A stretch of 64,000 nucleotides of DNA from positions 186,001 to 250,000 of the forward strand of contig NZ_JVVM01000022.1 of NCBI RefSeq assembly GCF_001054325.1, given 5' to 3'. Below the pieces are notes generated by a model that saw nothing but the letters and a program-made list of their open reading frames with translations, ran no database searches and was not told where the DNA came from. Shown piece after piece: positions 35,773 through 45,444 of this stretch. The stretch's first letter is position 1. Each line of letters opens with the position of its first letter. A program made the position numbers and the translations under genes. Source of the stretch: Corynebacterium vitaeruminis (GTDB lineage Bacteria; Actinomycetota; Actinomycetes; Mycobacteriales; Mycobacteriaceae).

Positions 35773-37158
35773 TTAAATTCCGTTGACAGAGGCCAGGAAA
35801 ACCGCCTCGCCAATAGCGATGTCGCGAATCTCGTTCGGGTCGACCGATTCATCAGCCGAGTGGATGCGAGCCTGTGGCTCCTCCACGCCGTAAAGCGCGA
35901 TGTCAGCACCTGGTACGGCGTCCAGCAGGGTGGCGCACAGCGGAATTGAGGCGCCCTCGCCCATGCTTGCGGTCTCCTTGCCATAGGCGGCCGACAGGCT
36001 GTCAGCGACCAGTTGCACAACCTTGCCCTCAACGTTGGCCCGGAACGGGTTAGCCAGCTCGTCGCGTTCGACCGTCACCTTCACGCCCCACGGAGCATGT
36101 GCGCGCAGGTGATTTTCCAGCGCGTCCTGCGCCTCAGCCGGATCAACGCCGCCTGGGATGCGGAAGTTAATGTGCGCCATGGCGGTCGACGAAATCGCGT
36201 TGACAGCATTGGTTGCCGGTGGGCAGTCGATGCCGGTCACAATCACCGACGGGCGCGCCCAGGTCAGATCGGAGACGGAAGTGTCCTCGTTGCTAATCAG
36301 GCCCACTCCATTGAGCACGCCGGCGTCAGCGCGGAAAGTCTCTGGCGAGTAGTCCAGGCCCTCCCACCGCTGCGAGCAGTCCAGTCCATCAATAGAAGTA
36401 AAGCCATTTTCATCGCGCAGGCTGTCGAGCATGCGAATCAGTGCCGCCAGCGCATCCGGGGCTGCGCCGCCGAACATGCCCGAGTGAACCGGCTGCTCCA
36501 GCGCATCGACGCGTACTTCCACATCGGCGGTGCCGCGCAGAGTGGTCACGAGCGTCGGCTGGCCAACCTCGGCATTGCCGACATCCGCAATGAGGATGAC
36601 GTCGGCGTCGAAAAGCTCTGGCTGTGTGGCGATGAGGTTGTTCAGGCCCGCCGACCCGCGCTCCTCGGAGCCCTCCACGATGAGTTTGATGTTTGGCATG
36701 TCGACGTGGCCCGCAAGAGCGTCGTCGCGCAGCGCGCGCAGCGCAGCCAGGTGCATGACCACGTTGCCCTTGCAGTCGGCAGTACCGCGTCCGTACCAGC
36801 GACCGTCGCGCTCATCGAGCGTCCACGGATCCGCGGTCCAAGCGGATTCGTCGCCCGCCGGCTGGACGTCGTAATGGGAGTAGAGCAGTACGGTCTTCGC
36901 GCTTTCCGACGACCCGGGGACGAAACCCGACAGTGCAATCGAACCGTCGATGGTGTGGTGCGCCTCCAGCTCGATGCCTAGCTCTGCGTACATGTCAGTA
37001 ACCGCCTGAGCTGCGTCAATGCAGGCCTGCTTGGTTTCTTCGGTGCCGTGTACGGATGGGAAAGCGACCAGCTCGGTCAGCTGGGTGCGGATGGTCTCGC
37101 GTTGGCTGGAGATGTGGTCTCGCAGGGTGTCCGTGAGTTCCTTATCAATAATGCTCAT
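35773..37158 (-). CDS. M20-family metallopeptidase (dipeptidase)
   Basis: A 461-residue di-zinc peptidase with LLYSHYDVQPAGDE (zinc His and Asp), GRGTADCKGNVV (bridging Asp) and VEGSEERGSAGL (catalytic Glu-Glu). It contains the lid/dimerisation domain in the middle. It is a cytoplasmic enzyme likely to cleave dipeptides; Cys-Gly or carnosine-like substrates are possible. DapE-type succinyl-diaminopimelate desuccinylase is less likely at this length. It is a single gene, divergent from groEL. Confidence 0.88.
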   Translation of the reverse strand: MSIIDKELTDTLRDHISSQRETIRTQLTELVAFPSVHGTEETKQACIDAAQAVTDMYAELGIELEAHHTIDGSIALSGFVPGSSESAKTVLLYSHYDVQPAGDESAWTADPWTLDERDGRWYGRGTADCKGNVVMHLAALRALRDDALAGHVDMPNIKLIVEGSEERGSAGLNNLIATQPELFDADVILIADVGNAEVGQPTLVTTLRGTADVEVRVDALEQPVHSGMFGGAAPDALAALIRMLDSLRDENGFTSIDGLDCSQRWEGLDYSPETFRADAGVLNGVGLISNEDTSVSDLTWARPSVIVTGIDCPPATNAVNAISSTAMAHINFRIPGGVDPAEAQDALENHLRAHAPWGVKVTVERDELANPFRANVEGKVVQLVADSLSAAYGKETASMGEGASIPLCATLLDAVPGADIALYGVEEPQARIHSADESVDPNEIRDIAIGEAVFLASVNGI

Positions 37159-37236
37159 GTGCGACAGTGTAGGCGCACAGTCGTGATGGTGTCGGGAGTG
37201 CTGTCTGGAGTGACATCAGGAGTGACAGCGCTTAAC

Positions 37237-37263
37237 CTTGCACTCGAGGGGGTTGAGTGCTAA
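37237..37263. promoter_or_regulatory. CIRCE operator 1 upstream of groEL
   Basis: CTTGCACTC-N9-GAGTGCTAA is the HrcA-bound CIRCE inverted repeat with a weaker left arm (7 of 9 to TTAGCACTC). It is tandem with the better copy 10 bases downstream. The rest of 37300-37532 is an untranslated leader without recognised features. Confidence 0.85.
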
Positions 37264-37272
37264 AAAGTTGAG

Positions 37273-37299
37273 TTAGCACTTGCTCTAATTGAGTGCTAA
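37273..37299. promoter_or_regulatory. CIRCE operator 2 upstream of groEL
   Basis: TTAGCACTT-N9-GAGTGCTAA matches the CIRCE consensus at 17 of 18 arm positions. It marks heat-shock control of groEL by HrcA, and lies about 230 bases before the groEL ATG. Confidence 0.95.
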
Positions 37300-37511
37300 T
37301 AAAAACAACTTCACACCTTGTTCATGTATGCGCTGTTTATACGTGTTGCAGTAAACCGCAGCACATACTGCAGCAAACGCTGAAACAAGTGTCGAAAAGT
37401 CGTTAAAAAGTACAGTGTTGACTCCGGTGATGGAGAGGGCGGCGCTTCCCTCGAATCACATGCCGTCGCGGGCGCCTGGGTCAACTTCCAATGTAAGTGC
37501 CACATAAATAG

Positions 37512-39158
<1,647 letters not shown>

Positions 39159-39188
39159 GAGAGGTCCTAACTGCTTGAGTTAGCCTTA

Positions 39189-39227
39189 AAAAGCGCCGCT
39201 GAGGGTTGTCCCTCAGCGGCGCTTTTG
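39189..39227 (+). terminator. Rho-independent terminator after groEL
   Basis: AAAAGCGCCGCTGAGGG pairs perfectly with CCCTCAGCGGCGCTTTT around a TTGT tetraloop. It is flanked by A's and T's and may work in both directions. Confidence 0.95.
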
Positions 39228-39502
39228 CTGTGTAACTTGAGAAAGTTTAAGTCCCCGAACCCACCCTCGTTGCATCAGATGCCTCAGCGCTTGGTAGTGA
39301 AAAATAACCGATGATCTGTACCCATGTACGCAATGCCGAGGACTATCCGTTATTAATCCTGCTGCCTCAGTACAGGTGAGATCTTTGGGTGTCCCTTTAA
39401 GGCCAGAGACAGGCCGTCGCGCTCGCCGACAATCTGGATGCAACTACCGACTTATCAAAATGTGAAATTCTTCTGGTTTGGCTACCGAACCCTGCCACTT
39501 TG
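39228..39502. other. Intergenic stretch between groEL terminator and the DIP1984-type gene
   Basis: About 275 bases in which no gene, RNA or repeat was recognised. Small ORFs on the minus strand here have no ribosome site or recognisable product. Confidence 0.5.
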
Positions 39503-39979
39503 CTATTCGGTCGGTTTATTCGCGGCCTCGATAAGCTCGGTTGACCAGTTCGCCTGCTGAATACGGGTATCCAAGTCCCGGTATTCCTTCGCCGCCTTGT
39601 CGGCTTTCTGGCGCAGCGATCGGATATCCACGGTGGCGACATAGCGAATCTCCGAAGCTGAGTATCGATCCCTCCGCCCCGAGCCCTGATCGGCTGCGGA
39701 GGTGTAAAACCGCCGCCGTGTTAGCAGGTGGTCGCGCTTCGCAAGTGCGTCGCTAAGCGTTCCGTCCTCGAAGGCAGTAGCGGAATTCGTTGCGTTAATC
39801 GAGCGCACCAGCCATTCGAAGCGCGCCATCAGACGCTCGGCTTCGGCAATAAGTGCTTGCGGATCTTCATCAGGCGTATCGCCTTCCTGCACCTGCGCCA
39901 CCAGCGAGAGACGGCGATTTATCTCAGCCAGCCGGTCGGAAACTTCGGATCGTGCGGCAAGAGCTTCGGATAACAACAT
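39503..39979 (-). CDS. DIP1984-family protein (septicolysin-like)
   Basis: A 158-residue, mostly helical protein: MLLSEALAARSEVSDRLAEINRRLSLVAQVQEGD, followed by RFEWLVRSINATN, then EIRYVATVDIRSLRQKADKAAKEYRDLDTRIQQANW. It matches the DIP1984 family named from C. diphtheriae, which has representatives across bacteria. Coiled-coil helices predominate. Function is unknown. Confidence 0.85.
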   Translation of the reverse strand: MLLSEALAARSEVSDRLAEINRRLSLVAQVQEGDTPDEDPQALIAEAERLMARFEWLVRSINATNSATAFEDGTLSDALAKRDHLLTRRRFYTSAADQGSGRRDRYSASEIRYVATVDIRSLRQKADKAAKEYRDLDTRIQQANWSTELIEAANKPTE

Positions 39980-40132
39980 GGCATTTATTGTACGCGCAGT
40001 GCTTATCGACGGTCGCTGTGTGCATTCCTACCCCTCAATTTCGGTAACACGGAACGTTAACTGCTGGGAAATTGCAGGTAAGGGCACCCGCATGGGGGAC
40101 GTGCGACAAAGATATTCAGTAGGATAAGGGGT

Positions 40133-41032
40133 ATGGCTGACAAGAATGAAGAGGAATTCCACATCGTCGATTTGGCGAAGACCGAAGGTTACGTCGTCGA
40201 TGACTCTGATGAGGACGATCCGGTACTGGTCACCCCAGACGGTGAGCGGGTTGATACCTGGCGCGATGGCTACCCGTATGACGAGCGCATGACGCGCAAG
40301 GAATACGAGTCTATTAAGAGGAAGCTGCAGATTGAGCTTCTGAAGTGGCAGAACTGGACCAAGGAAACTGGCCAGAAGCACATCATCCTCTTCGAAGGCC
40401 GTGACGCCGCCGGTAAGGGCGGTACCATTAAGCGCTTTAATGAGCACCTGAATCCGCGTGGTGCTCGAACTGTGGCTCTGGAAAAGCCGTCGCCACGTGA
40501 GTCCACCTCGTGGTACTTCCAGCGCTATATTGAGCACTTCCCTTGCGCAGGCGAAATCGTTTTCTTCGACCGTTCCTGGTACAACCGTTCGGGCGTTGAG
40601 CGCGTGATGGGTTTCTGTACTGAGTCTCAGCACGCAGAGTTCCTGCGTGAGGTTCCGATGCTGGAGAACATGATTCTGGGCTCCGGTATTTCGCTGACCA
40701 AGCTGTGGTTCTCGGTGACCCAGAAGGAGCAGCGCACTCGCTTCGCTATTCGCCAGGTTGACCCGGTGCGTCAGTGGAAGCTCTCTCCGATGGACCTCGC
40801 ATCGCTGGATCGTTGGGGTGACTACACCCGCGCGAAGGAAGAGCAGTTCCGTTACACGGATACCGATGAATCCCCGTGGATTACCATCAAGTCCAACGAC
40901 AAGAAGCGTGCCCGCATCAACGCGATGCGTTATGTGCTGAGCAAGTTTGAGTACACGGAGAAGGACCACGAGCTGGTCGGTACTCCGGATCCGAAGATTG
41001 TTAAGCGTGGCCGCGACCAGATTGGTGACTAG
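40133..41032 (+). CDS. ppk2: Polyphosphate kinase 2
   Basis: Transfers phosphate between polyphosphate and nucleoside diphosphates (GDP or ADP). The 299 residues have Walker A FEGRDAAGKGGTIKRF near residue 84, then the lid and Walker B region VFFDRSWYNRSGVERVMGF. It belongs to the one-domain class I PPK2 group found in corynebacteria. It is a single gene followed by a strong hairpin terminator. Confidence 0.94.
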   Translation: MADKNEEEFHIVDLAKTEGYVVDDSDEDDPVLVTPDGERVDTWRDGYPYDERMTRKEYESIKRKLQIELLKWQNWTKETGQKHIILFEGRDAAGKGGTIKRFNEHLNPRGARTVALEKPSPRESTSWYFQRYIEHFPCAGEIVFFDRSWYNRSGVERVMGFCTESQHAEFLREVPMLENMILGSGISLTKLWFSVTQKEQRTRFAIRQVDPVRQWKLSPMDLASLDRWGDYTRAKEEQFRYTDTDESPWITIKSNDKKRARINAMRYVLSKFEYTEKDHELVGTPDPKIVKRGRDQIGD

Positions 41033-41071
41033 TTCGGTGGCTCGTGACTGACAAAATTCTTGTCAAGAAGT

Positions 41072-41112
41072 AACGCCCGCATGAGTGCTCAGGCACTCGG
41101 CGGGCGTTTTCT
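41072..41112 (+). terminator. Rho-independent terminator after ppk2
   Basis: AACGCCCGC pairs with the GCGGGCGTT ending at 41108, and GAGTGC with GCACTC inside. TTTTC follows. Confidence 0.9.
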
Positions 41113-41171
41113 TATGGTTGGCAGCGCCGGGGCGATGCCCTTATGGCTCGCAGCGGCGGGACCACCGCGAG

Positions 41172-41255
41172 TTAGTGACTGCGTTTATGACGAAAACGGC
41201 CAGAAATTTTGCTCGAAAGTGTCATAAACTGGGTCAGTTTCACATTTGCAGCCCG
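41172..41255. repeat. Inverted repeat between convergent genes, copy 2
   Basis: Half-sites GTGACTGCGTTTATGAC (41175-41191) and GTCATAAACTGGGTCAG (41221-41237) face each other. CAGTTTCACATTTGCAGCCC follows. It lies between convergent ppk2 and the Dyp peroxidase gene and resembles the element at 45.3 kb over about 80 bases. Confidence 0.8.
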
Positions 41256-41301
41256 CCAGCTTTTTAGTCCGCCAGGCTGTAGCCCGCCAGACCGCAGCCC
41301 C

Positions 41302-42423
41302 CTACCCCTCAATCAGCTCCTGGCCCCAGTAGGAATCGGGGGTAGTGCCAGGGGCAATCCAGTACACTGCAGAGCCGATGTGACGGTTCCACTCATTGAG
41401 CAGGTCACCACGATCCAAACGGGCCTGAATTGCGCTGAACTGGTCGTCCGGGTTCTTCTGGAATGCAACCCAGACCAGGCCAACGTTCGGTCCTTCGAAC
41501 GGGAAAGCTGGCTCACCCGGCTGGTCCTCGTATGCGTAAGCGCGGCGACGCAGGGCGTCGTCAGGCTGGCCATCCTGCTCACGGGACAGTGCCAAGTGAG
41601 ACTGGCGGTGGATGAGGTACTCGCCCTGGTCATCGACGGCGTCCATGTCCTCTTCATCGAACTCGTCGTTGCCGCCGGAAAGAGGAGCGCCGGTGTGGAA
41701 GTCACGACCGATAACGATGGAGCGTTCGTCGGTGCTGAGCTCATCCCAATTATTCAAGTCGAGCGCAATACGGCGAACAACCATCACGCAGGAGTTGTTA
41801 ATCGCCTTGTCCTTGGAGTCGATCCACACCTGCTCGGCCCACTCTTCCGGAGTGGACGGGTTGACGGTGCCGTCGAGCTGACCCAACGGGTTGCGTGGGG
41901 TAGCGCCGTGAGGCTGCGAACCCCAGGCGTAGGAAAAGCCCTTCTGGAACCATTTCACGCGAGCCCACGGAGCCGCCTTCTTTTCCAGCAAACGAGACGC
42001 GGCAGTAACGGTGACGAGATCATCACCGCACAACTGCAGGGCGAAGTCAGACTGACCCCACTCAGGGCGGAGCATGTCATGTTGGAATGACGGGATATCG
42101 TGCAGACCAGCCGGCTTGCGCTCTGGTTTGCCCAGGATGTCGAAGATGCGCTCACCGAAACCGGCGGTAATGGTCAGGTTTGCGGTGGCTGCGACCATTT
42201 CCGGTTCCAGATACCCCTCGATGTCCTGGCCTTGGGTGAGGCGGCGGGCAACGTCGGTAAGCGAGGAGAACAGTTCCTTCAGATCTGCTGCGTCGATGCC
42301 GTCCTTCAAATCGAATGCGACGAGGCGGAGATGTGCTTGGCCGGGCTGTTCAATGCCTGACTGGACCGGACCGTCGAACGGAATCTTGGCGCCCCTCAGG
42401 GAAGTTTCGGAAGCCTGTGTCAC
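41302..42423 (-). CDS. Dye-decolorising (Dyp-type) heme peroxidase
   Basis: A 373-residue Dyp peroxidase with the GXXDG signature (NPLGQLDGTVNP) that holds the catalytic Asp, and FHTGAPLSGGNDEFDEEDMD towards the C terminus. The family uses hydrogen peroxide on dyes or porphyrinogens. No twin-arginine signal is visible, so it is probably cytoplasmic. No encapsulin or efeUOB iron genes are adjacent. It is a single gene, divergent from metE. Confidence 0.88.
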   Translation of the reverse strand: MTQASETSLRGAKIPFDGPVQSGIEQPGQAHLRLVAFDLKDGIDAADLKELFSSLTDVARRLTQGQDIEGYLEPEMVAATANLTITAGFGERIFDILGKPERKPAGLHDIPSFQHDMLRPEWGQSDFALQLCGDDLVTVTAASRLLEKKAAPWARVKWFQKGFSYAWGSQPHGATPRNPLGQLDGTVNPSTPEEWAEQVWIDSKDKAINNSCVMVVRRIALDLNNWDELSTDERSIVIGRDFHTGAPLSGGNDEFDEEDMDAVDDQGEYLIHRQSHLALSREQDGQPDDALRRRAYAYEDQPGEPAFPFEGPNVGLVWVAFQKNPDDQFSAIQARLDRGDLLNEWNRHIGSAVYWIAPGTTPDSYWGQELIEG

Positions 42424-42635
42424 TCGAGGTCACTCCTTGAAAAGGTGGGATAAATAGCCTTTATGACTACGAGCTTAATCACTTTGGCCCCAGCAGGAGA
42501 GCTCAAAGCAAAGGCTTGGGGAGGGGCTAAGTGAATGAGATATTTGTATATTGCGATATACTTCACATCCACAGCCGCCTCGAAGGGGTTCATAAAGGAA
42601 AGTGCTGCATATCGCACGTTTTCCGCGCAAGGTGT

Positions 42636-42802
42636 GTTTTTAGCCTAACGCGCATGAGGCCCTCGAGTTATGCAGGGGAATCCCGGTGCAAGTCCGGAAC
42701 TGTCCCGCAACGGTAAGCATCACTGCCAGACCTTTGGTTTATCCGACGCGTTGATAACCAATCTTTTCAGTGATGACAAGTCCGAATGCCTGCCGGTTGT
42801 GC
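42636..42802 (+). promoter_or_regulatory. Cobalamin (B12) riboswitch upstream of metE
   Basis: The conserved core is plain: GGGAATCCCGGTGCAAGTC (from 42674), CTGTCCCGCAACGGTAAGC, and a B12-box variant AGTCCGAATGCCTGCC (42779-42794). About 50 bases separate it from the metE ATG, and no separate terminator hairpin is visible, so translational control is more likely. It lets cobalamin repress the B12-independent enzyme. Limits are approximate. Confidence 0.93.
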
Positions 42803-42850
42803 AATTTCATACCCGATGCTGATCACGACTGACGAGGAAATCACGAGATC

Positions 42851-45160
42851 ATGGCAATTCACGCAACCCTCGCGGGCATTCCGCGGATAGGGCGTAATCG
42901 TGAGCTCAAAAGAGCTCTGGAAAACTACTGGCGCGACCCGGCGACCGGCGGCCTGCTGGCCGCGACGGCGCGCAACACTGTCAATAGCTACATTGGCGCA
43001 GCGCTGAAGGCAGGAATCGACTCGGTTCCGACAATTGGGCGCTCGTTCTACGACTCTATGCTGGATACATCGGCGCTGCTCGGAGTGCTTCCAGCCCGCT
43101 TCCAGAATGTCCCGAAAACGGACGGTTCCAACCTACCGGAATGGATCAACCACTACTTCGCCGCCGCTCGCGGTACGAAGACGCAACCGGCATCCGCAAT
43201 GACCAAGTGGTTCGACACTAATTACCACTACATTGTTCCGGAGCTGTCAGCCGATACTGAATTTACCTCTGACCTCACTGACTGGTTGGATGATTCCTGC
43301 AGCTTGAACAATGGCGCCACCACCATGCTGCGCCCTCATTTGATTGGTCCAGTGACCTACTTGAGCCTGTCGCGTACCGACGATGGTTCGAACCCACTTG
43401 GCCTTTTGGAAAAGTTGACCGATGCATACGCGGAAATCATCGCTCAACTGGGGGATAAGGGCTTTGAGTGGATTCAGCTCGATGAGCCAGTATTGGTCAC
43501 TGACCTCGATGAAGTGACTCTTGCTAGGACTCGCCAGGTCTACGAGAAGTTGGCCGGCGTGGCGGAGTCTGCGAATACCAAGTTGTGGGTGCAGACCTAC
43601 TTTGGTGATGGTGATCAGGCGCTGGAAACCCTTTCTGGCACAGGCGTGCAGGCCATTGGTTGCGACCTGGTAGCAGGTAGCTCCGAGTTGCCGCATTGGA
43701 CCGGCCAGGAACTGCTGGTTGCGGGTATTGTTGATGGGCGTAATGTGTGGCGCACCGACTTGGATGCAGCCCTGGCGACGCTGGAGAAGCTGGCAGTCCG
43801 AGGCCCCATCGCGGTGTCGACTAGCTGTTCGCTGCTACACGTCCCGTACTCCCTGGCCTCGGAAAACCCGAGCGAAGAAGATGCCGAGGTGCTGCAGTGG
43901 CTGGCCTTCGGTGATGAGAAAATCGCCGAGGTGACCCTCTTGGCGAGGGCGCTTGATGCCAGGTTGAATGACCGCCAACTCGATGCCGCGGATTTGAAGG
44001 CGTTGAGGGAGTCCCGGGCAGCACTGGCATCGAGGGCAGAATCGAAGCGGATCGTTAAGCCTGAAGTTCGTGAAGCTTTGGCAGCAATCGAGGAGAGCGA
44101 CCGGACTCGTTCCCCGTTTGCAGCTCGCCAGGCGGCTCAGGCTGAGGCCCTTAACCTGCCTCCGCTGCCGACCACCACAATCGGATCCTTCCCGCAGACC
44201 AATAGCATTCGTCGTGCACGTGCGCAGTTGCGCGCGGGAGAGTTGACCCCAGTTGACTACGAATCAGCAATGCTCGCTGAAATTCGATGCTCCATTGAGC
44301 AGCAGGAAGAACTGGGACTCGATGTGCTGGTTCACGGCGAACCTGAGCGCAATGACATGGTGCAGTACTTCTCGGAGCAGCTGGACGGCTACCTCGCGAC
44401 GGCCAATGGCTGGGTCCAAAGCTATGGTTCCCGCTGCGTGCGGCCGCCGATTCTCTACGGTGATATCACCAGGCCAGAGCCAATGACGGTGCAGTGGTAC
44501 AAGGCAGCGGCAGACATGACTGACCTTCCCGTCAAGGGAATGCTCACTGGGCCAGTGACCATGTTGGCATGGTCGTTTGTCCGTGATGACCAGCCAATCG
44601 GTGACACTGCGGATAATGTTGCGCTGGTTTTGCGCGATGAGATTGCAGATCTCGTGGCCGCTGGAGCCCAGATTGTGCAGGTCGATGAGCCAGCCATTCG
44701 CGAGTTGCTGCCCCTGAATGAAGCGGACCAGCCCGCCTACCTGAAGTGGGCTGTGGGGTCCTTCCGCCTGGCTACCTCTGGCGTGGCTGACGAGATTCAG
44801 ATTCACACGCATATGTGCTACTCGGACTTCAATGAGCTCATTGACACCGTCGATGAACTCAACGCCGATGTCACGTCCATCGAAGCAGCTCGCAACGGCA
44901 TGCAGGTGCTCGCAGCGCTGAAGGATGAGGGATACGTTCGGGGGATTGGTCCAGGTGTCTGGGACATCCACTCGCCTCGCGTGCCGACGGACGGAGAAGT
45001 CAGCCAGCTCGTGGAAGATGCGCTCGAAAGTGTTGACCCCAGCTTGCTGTGGATCAATCCGGACTGCGGTCTGAAGACTCGAGGTTGGGAAGAGGTTACG
45101 GCTTCACTGAAAGTATTGGTAGCCGCAGCGAAGCAGGCTCGTTTGCAGCTAGCAGAGTAA
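42851..45160 (+). CDS. metE: Cobalamin-independent methionine synthase
   Basis: Transfers a methyl group from 5-methyltetrahydropteroyl-polyglutamate to homocysteine. The 769 residues have two TIM barrels. The zinc site is visible as IHTHMCYS (His, Cys) and INPDCGLKTRGW (Cys), with the Glu-containing LDVLVHGEPERNDMV. The N-terminal half has the usual IPRIGRNRELKRALENYW. It is under the B12 riboswitch just upstream, which implies a MetH elsewhere or B12 uptake. It ends in a large stem-loop terminator. Confidence 0.96.
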   Translation: MAIHATLAGIPRIGRNRELKRALENYWRDPATGGLLAATARNTVNSYIGAALKAGIDSVPTIGRSFYDSMLDTSALLGVLPARFQNVPKTDGSNLPEWINHYFAAARGTKTQPASAMTKWFDTNYHYIVPELSADTEFTSDLTDWLDDSCSLNNGATTMLRPHLIGPVTYLSLSRTDDGSNPLGLLEKLTDAYAEIIAQLGDKGFEWIQLDEPVLVTDLDEVTLARTRQVYEKLAGVAESANTKLWVQTYFGDGDQALETLSGTGVQAIGCDLVAGSSELPHWTGQELLVAGIVDGRNVWRTDLDAALATLEKLAVRGPIAVSTSCSLLHVPYSLASENPSEEDAEVLQWLAFGDEKIAEVTLLARALDARLNDRQLDAADLKALRESRAALASRAESKRIVKPEVREALAAIEESDRTRSPFAARQAAQAEALNLPPLPTTTIGSFPQTNSIRRARAQLRAGELTPVDYESAMLAEIRCSIEQQEELGLDVLVHGEPERNDMVQYFSEQLDGYLATANGWVQSYGSRCVRPPILYGDITRPEPMTVQWYKAAADMTDLPVKGMLTGPVTMLAWSFVRDDQPIGDTADNVALVLRDEIADLVAAGAQIVQVDEPAIRELLPLNEADQPAYLKWAVGSFRLATSGVADEIQIHTHMCYSDFNELIDTVDELNADVTSIEAARNGMQVLAALKDEGYVRGIGPGVWDIHSPRVPTDGEVSQLVEDALESVDPSLLWINPDCGLKTRGWEEVTASLKVLVAAAKQARLQLAE

Positions 45161-45195
45161 GCCGGAACCAAAAAGCCGAAAAATAAATAGCGGGT

Positions 45196-45257
45196 TAAGT
45201 AGCAAAAGTGTGTCCGCTCGGCGTGTCGCTGGGTGGGCACCTTTTGCTACTTAGCTC
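45196..45257 (+). terminator. Large stem-loop terminator after metE
   Basis: TAAGTAGCAAAAG (45196-45208) pairs perfectly with CTTTTGCTACTTA (45241-45253). Inner GTGTCC/GGGCAC pairing lengthens the stem. Confidence 0.75.
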
Positions 45258-45275
45258 TACTTAGCCCCAATGCGG

Positions 45276-45402
45276 GTAACTGACTGCGTTTATGGCTGGC
45301 GACAGCGGGCCAATGTGAGTTACTGACTGCGTTTATAGCAAAAATTGCCCGAAAAATGGCTTGAAAGTGCTATAAGCTTGCACAGTTTCACATTTGCAGC
45401 CC
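45276..45402. repeat. Inverted repeat between convergent genes, copies 3a/3b
   Basis: Half-sites GTAACTGACTGCGTTTATGG (45276) and GTTACTGACTGCGTTTATAG (45319) are direct repeats. GCTATAAGCTTGCACAGT (45369-45386) faces the second, and CAGTTTCACATTTGCAGCCC follows as in copy 2. The element lies between convergent metE and the Pls-like gene. Confidence 0.8.
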
Positions 45403-45444
45403 GTTGTGCCAACAAGGCCCCAACAAAGCCCTACACAAGCCGGG

